From an uncultured Bacteroides sp. (lineage in GTDB: Bacteria; Bacteroidota; Bacteroidia; Bacteroidales; Bacteroidaceae), in the NCBI RefSeq assembly GCF_963678845.1, contig NZ_OY787468.1, positions 806,001 to 870,000 on the forward strand: a stretch of DNA of 64,000 bases, in the 5' to 3' direction. Positions 60,921-64,000 of the stretch are shown piece after piece (within the stretch, counting starts at the first letter, position 1; each line of letters starts with the position of its first letter). The notes under the pieces are model-generated. The model saw only the letters and a list, made by a program, of their open reading frames with translations, was not told where the DNA came from and ran no database searches. The translations under genes and the position numbers were made by a program.

Positions 60921-61603
60921 TGAGAGATAAAGTCATCGAATGGCTAAGGAATGGCGCAAACGCTCAAGAGGGAGCGCACCTGATGAAACAAGCAGGTGCC
61001 CGCCCCTTGACTTTGCGCCTTATCAATGCTAATCCTCCGGCAAATAAAAGGATGATGGTTAGATTCCTTTGTGATAAATATGCCATTGAAGACAATTATA
61101 CATTAAACTGGCAAGCCCCTGAAATAACCTTTCAGGCAAAAATAAAACCGTTTCGCGAAGAATTTCCATTTTTAAACTCCGATTCCTGTCCGGTAGAACT
61201 AGAAGCGTTAGCTTCCAGAAAGTTTGGTAGATACCATACTTATACAACTAAGCATCGTAATCTTAGAGATTGTACCAGTCTGGAAGAATGTGCTAAGGTC
61301 AGCAAAGAACTTATTGATAATTATATTGAGAACAGACTGATATGGGATGAGCTTAATTACTATCAGAAGCATGGAGAATTACTAGGGAAACATCCAATAT
61401 TTATTGAGTTTTCACGCAGAAAAGAGTTATTATCTCTTTCTGTGAAAGAACTGATCTTTCGACAACAAAAAATAGAGAATAATATCTGGAGAATTAACAA
61501 TGAACTTAAAAAAGGGAATAAACCTCATTTAGAGTTAGAAAGAAAAGAAAGATTATTGTCTTATGAAGCAGAACTCAAGGAAGTTAAAAGATTACTTGAA
61601 TGA
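60920..61603 (+). CDS. Uncharacterised phage protein with C-terminal coiled coil (227 aa)
   Basis: A Lys/Glu-rich helical protein. After MRDKVIEWLRNGANAQEGAH comes a ~90-residue region with no recognised domain, then a long coiled coil (RQQKIENNIWRINNELKKGN, LELERKERLLSYEAELKEV). Its start overlaps the preceding stop (TAATG), and its end overlaps the next start by four bases, so the three genes are coupled. It may be an assembly partner of its neighbours. Confidence 0.6.
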   Translation: MRDKVIEWLRNGANAQEGAHLMKQAGARPLTLRLINANPPANKRMMVRFLCDKYAIEDNYTLNWQAPEITFQAKIKPFREEFPFLNSDSCPVELEALASRKFGRYHTYTTKHRNLRDCTSLEECAKVSKELIDNYIENRLIWDELNYYQKHGELLGKHPIFIEFSRRKELLSLSVKELIFRQQKIENNIWRINNELKKGNKPHLELERKERLLSYEAELKEVKRLLE

Positions 61604-62151
61604 GTTATTATTTCAACTTAGATGAGTTAAGAAAAGAAATGCATGCTTCGAGGATGTATTCACAACGGTTTGAAATGATGCTTACTTTCAAGGTGAATAA
61701 TTTAAAAGAGTTATGTGGCCGTTTGCCGGAAGATGATGAAATATTCTTTATTGAAACACAGAAAAGCTTTACAGCATTCACTTTTATTGTCTATGTAATG
61801 AAACAAACAGGAAGGATTGGTAACTTGTATATTGCCACTTATTCAACGAATGAACGGATTATAAACGCACTTATTCGATGGAAAGAAAAAGGAATGATTG
61901 GCACCATACATCTTCATATATCGGAAACTATAAAGTTTCGTATGCCAAAAATCTTTGAACGGTTAACTCAATTACATAATGAAGGCATTATAAAGCTAAG
62001 TTTTGCGTGGACACACAAAAAAATAACCGGCATGCAAACAGCTTCAGGTTATTTTATTGTAGAAGGTAGCGGTAATTATGGAGAGAATGCACTTGAAGAG
62101 CAATATGTATTTTTAAAAAATAAAAAAGTGTATGAGTTCAGATGCAAATAA
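61600..62151 (+). CDS. PLD-like phage protein (183 aa)
   Basis: A 183-residue protein with a phospholipase-D-like look. IGNLYIATYSTNERIINALI, then GMQTASGYFIVEGSGNYGEN and ALEEQYVFLKNKKVYEF resemble the end of PLDc_2-type domains, where a G-S-x-N segment and N-x-E-Q follow the HKD site. The histidine-lysine-aspartate motif itself is not intact here (WTHKKIT is the nearest), so it may be inactive or structural. It overlaps the next gene by 20 bases. Confidence 0.5.
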   Translation: MSYYFNLDELRKEMHASRMYSQRFEMMLTFKVNNLKELCGRLPEDDEIFFIETQKSFTAFTFIVYVMKQTGRIGNLYIATYSTNERIINALIRWKEKGMIGTIHLHISETIKFRMPKIFERLTQLHNEGIIKLSFAWTHKKITGMQTASGYFIVEGSGNYGENALEEQYVFLKNKKVYEFRCK

Positions 62152-62488
62152 CATCATTAAGTGGAAGGAAAAACCGGAATGGTTTGACCAAATAAATTTT
62201 GAAGAATACGAGAAGCTAGCCGCCATCGGGTATACTCCGCGCCAAATTGCTATGTATTATAAGATTCCATTCAATGACTTCGACTGGTATTATAACTTAA
62301 TAGGTTCACCTTTAAGATATCATTATGATCGCGGTCAATTAGTGCAACAAGCTAAAGAAGGGTTAGTGATGACGGTTAGTGCCGAGACTGGTGAAAATGT
62401 AACCCAGGCTCAACGCCTGGACAAACTTCGTAGGGAAGTTGAATTTAAAAATGCAGTTAGTAACATTTTCTATGGGGATATAATATAA
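62132..62488 (+). CDS. Probable terminase small subunit (HTH protein)
   Basis: A 118-residue protein with an N-terminal HTH-like unit (YEKLAAIGYTPRQIAMYYKI, PFNDFDWYYNLIGSPLRYHY) and a C-terminal helix ending in KNAVSNIFYGDII. DNA-recognition small terminase subunits have this size and layout and sit directly upstream of the large subunit. One more gene lies between them here. It ends on the start of that gene, with a one-base overlap. Confidence 0.55.
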   Translation: MSSDANNIIKWKEKPEWFDQINFEEYEKLAAIGYTPRQIAMYYKIPFNDFDWYYNLIGSPLRYHYDRGQLVQQAKEGLVMTVSAETGENVTQAQRLDKLRREVEFKNAVSNIFYGDII

Positions 62489-63111
62489 TGTTTGAAAGTT
62501 CTTATTTTGATCAGCTACAGGATTACATCGCATCCGGATGCAGCGTTGAGCTTACCGATGATGAGCTGGACTACTATAATGCGCTATATGCTATGATTGG
62601 CATACAGCGTAAATATAGTAAGGATAATGCAATTGCATTTCTTATGCACGAACCATTCAATGTAAAAAGACAACGCGCACGCGAGATGTATAGTGAAGCA
62701 ATCAATCTGTTTTTTGCTGACGATACAATAGAGAATAATGCTCATAGAAATATGATGTATGACAATCTTATCAAAGCAGCGCAGGTAGTTCTTTCAACAG
62801 CGAAATCAAGCAAAGACATGGAAGTATATGGCAATCTTACAGCTCAAGCTTTTAAAATAAAACTGCTGGATAAACCTGATCCACAAAAACGCGAAGAGAT
62901 TAAAGATAAGAACATTAAAATATATATGCTTGATACGTATGCGGTTGGTATTCCTAAGATTGACCGTCAGCAGCTGGCGGCTCAGATTGATGCTATACCA
63001 GATATTCCGGAACGTGAAAGAGTTCGCCTAAAACGTGATGCTCAGGTGATTGATGTTGATATAATAGAGATGATAGATGACCAGGAAGCAAAAACTAAAG
63101 ACTACGAGTGA
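62488..63111 (+). CDS. Uncharacterised terminase-adjacent protein (207 aa)
   Basis: A helical acidic protein (LTDDELDYYNALYAMIGIQR, KYSKDNAIAFLMHEPFNVKR, NLIKAAQVVLSTAKSSKDME) coupled to its neighbours: its start overlaps the small-terminase gene and its end overlaps the large terminase by 35 bases. It could be a second packaging subunit or a DNA-binding partner of the terminase. No domain was recognised. Confidence 0.6.
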   Translation: MFESSYFDQLQDYIASGCSVELTDDELDYYNALYAMIGIQRKYSKDNAIAFLMHEPFNVKRQRAREMYSEAINLFFADDTIENNAHRNMMYDNLIKAAQVVLSTAKSSKDMEVYGNLTAQAFKIKLLDKPDPQKREEIKDKNIKIYMLDTYAVGIPKIDRQQLAAQIDAIPDIPERERVRLKRDAQVIDVDIIEMIDDQEAKTKDYE

Positions 63112-64000
63112 GGACATAGAGCAGCGCTATTCTAATTGGATGGCCCAGCTTATGGCAATAATGATGCCATGGTCACTTTACTGGATAGCAGGACGTGCAT
63201 CGGCTAAAACTGTTCAGGTATTATCCGAACGAGTTCAGGAAGTTGCTCAGGATTGCCCGGGAGCACCATTCGCATGGGTCGCTGACACTTATTCCGATTT
63301 ACACAAAAACGTTATACCTTCTCTTATTGATGGTCTTTCATTATTGGGGTGGGAACTAGGTAAACATTATGTAATTAACCAAGAGCCACCGCAGGAATGG
63401 AAAAACAGGATGTACAATGTATGTACAGACTGGAAGAATACAATGGTATTCTATACCGGATTCAACTTTACGTTTATCTCACTTGACCGCCCTTCAATTG
63501 GTGCCGGTCGCTCCTACGTAGGAATATTTGGTGATGAGGTAAAGTATTTCCCAGAAGAAAAGTTCACTAACTTACTTAAAGCCGTTCGTGGATTCCGCGT
63601 TAAATATGGGAACTGCGTATGGTACCGCAGCCGAACTCTTACTACAGATATGCCTAACCCTAACCATATCGGCGAATATGATTGGGTATTGAAACTGGCT
63701 AAGCAGAACGATAAGAATAAAATATTGTTGATGCTGCAGGCTGGCTTCATTTATAATGATACGAAGAAAACCTATGTAGCAACTCTTCAGGAATACAACG
63801 AGATTAAAGCTGCATATCGCACAGATAAGTCGCTCAGGACAGAGTACGACAAATCTCAGCGTGCTCTTGAACTTGCAGGACGCAATATGAAGAGATGGCA
63901 GCAACGATGGGAGAAAACACGCTCACGTACATCTTTCTTCTTCATATCTTCATCTTATGTGAATGCAGATATATTAGGGCTTGATTGGTTCTCTGATGAA
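63077..64000 (+). CDS. Terminase large subunit, N-terminal part (cut by window end)
   Basis: The 308 visible residues are the ATPase half of a large terminase that packages DNA into the head. ATG 63077 (MTRKQKLKTTSEDIEQRYSN) overlaps the preceding gene by 35 bases; the frame stays open to the window end. The P-loop-like AGRASAKT occurs at residues about 37-44. YVGIFGDEVKYFPEEKF, a Walker B with catalytic acidic pair, lies near 150. RSRTLTTDMPNPNHIG follows at the expected coupling-motif position. The C-terminal nuclease domain is outside the window. Confidence 0.85.
   Translation, partial: MTRKQKLKTTSEDIEQRYSNWMAQLMAIMMPWSLYWIAGRASAKTVQVLSERVQEVAQDCPGAPFAWVADTYSDLHKNVIPSLIDGLSLLGWELGKHYVINQEPPQEWKNRMYNVCTDWKNTMVFYTGFNFTFISLDRPSIGAGRSYVGIFGDEVKYFPEEKFTNLLKAVRGFRVKYGNCVWYRSRTLTTDMPNPNHIGEYDWVLKLAKQNDKNKILLMLQAGFIYNDTKKTYVATLQEYNEIKAAYRTDKSLRTEYDKSQRALELAGRNMKRWQQRWEKTRSRTSFFFISSSYVNADILGLDWFSDE

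Larger units (their letters stand above)
49623..64000 (+). mobile_element. Prophage, left part (continues beyond the window)
   Basis: From about 49.6 kb every gene is phage-like. The order is a leftward repressor, rightward small regulators, small early genes, DnaC-like and VapE-like replication proteins, an iteron-like array, S49 head protease, capsid protein, unidentified structural genes, and small and large terminase. All genes after the repressor are on the plus strand and closely packed or overlapping. GC content looks lower than in the adjoining host genes. Integrase, portal, tail and lysis genes are not in the window. Confidence 0.88.

Noticed and set aside
1..64000. CRISPR arrays, rRNA genes and intact tRNA genes
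   Set aside because: No regularly spaced repeats of CRISPR type and no rRNA or complete tRNA sequence were seen on reading. The TTACAACC array is too irregular and short to be CRISPR.

Overview
The window reads as the chromosome of a Bacteroides-type member of the Bacteroidota. The evidence is a SusC/SusD outer-membrane pair, promoters of the Bacteroides form (TTG or TTTG, about 19-20 bases, then TAnnTTTG), AT-rich non-coding DNA, and clade-specific families (DUF4954, DUF4834, a DUF4848-like protein, RDD/SpoIIM/DUF4129/DUF4350/MoxR/DUF58, PorW and PorX homologues). I did not assign a species.

Region 1 (1-9.5 kb): the end of a SusC/SusD nutrient-uptake pair, then hflX with a DUF4954 gene, then class I fumarase. 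Region 2 (9.5-13.1 kb) is a small minus-strand accessory module. It holds a TPR/helix-turn-helix membrane regulator, a secreted DUF4848-like gene that appears broken by a one-base frameshift, and a small outer-membrane barrel. A perfect palindrome covers the predicted promoter of the broken gene. Region 3 (13.3-23.6 kb) holds rsgA, frr, a lipoprotein with an amino-acid permease, a metal ABC permease, a PorW/SprE-like TPR lipoprotein, a PorX-like response regulator with a PglZ domain, and tsaE. Region 4 (23.8-30.7 kb) is a seven-gene membrane/MoxR cluster. It is bracketed by two direct copies of a structured intergenic repeat, and a third, inverted copy lies near 46.6 kb.

Region 5 (30.7-34.7 kb) is a gene-poor scar zone. 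It contains a fragment of a paralogue of the gene at 34.7 kb, clustered palindromes, a long inverted repeat, an intact ISL3-family insertion sequence (1295 bp, perfect 24-bp ends, 8-bp target duplication) and remnants of another transposase. Region 6 (34.7-49.5 kb) is conserved chromosome: dnaE, trxA and a small gene; psd-pssA-DUF4834; tadA; yraN, a YjbR-like gene and birA; pyrH; aroA; a leucine-rich-repeat protein; and a membrane/cytidylate-kinase-like fusion.

Region 7 (about 49.6 kb to the window end) is a prophage whose right end lies outside the window. It starts at what may be the leftover 3' end of a tRNA gene plus its terminator. A leftward repressor and a rightward small regulator are driven by two convergent promoters that carry the same 12-base element at the same distance downstream of each -7 box. 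Next come small early genes, a DnaC-like ATPase, a VapE-like helicase, an iteron-like array of TTACAACC words, an S49 head protease, a capsid protein with a scaffold-like N-terminus, a Stealth-like glycosyl/phosphotransferase homologue, a PLD-like protein, and small and large terminase. The large terminase runs off the window end. The terminase lies downstream of protease and capsid, the reverse of the common head-module order. No integrase, portal or tail gene is visible, so these are expected to the right.

No intact tRNA or rRNA gene and no CRISPR array was seen.
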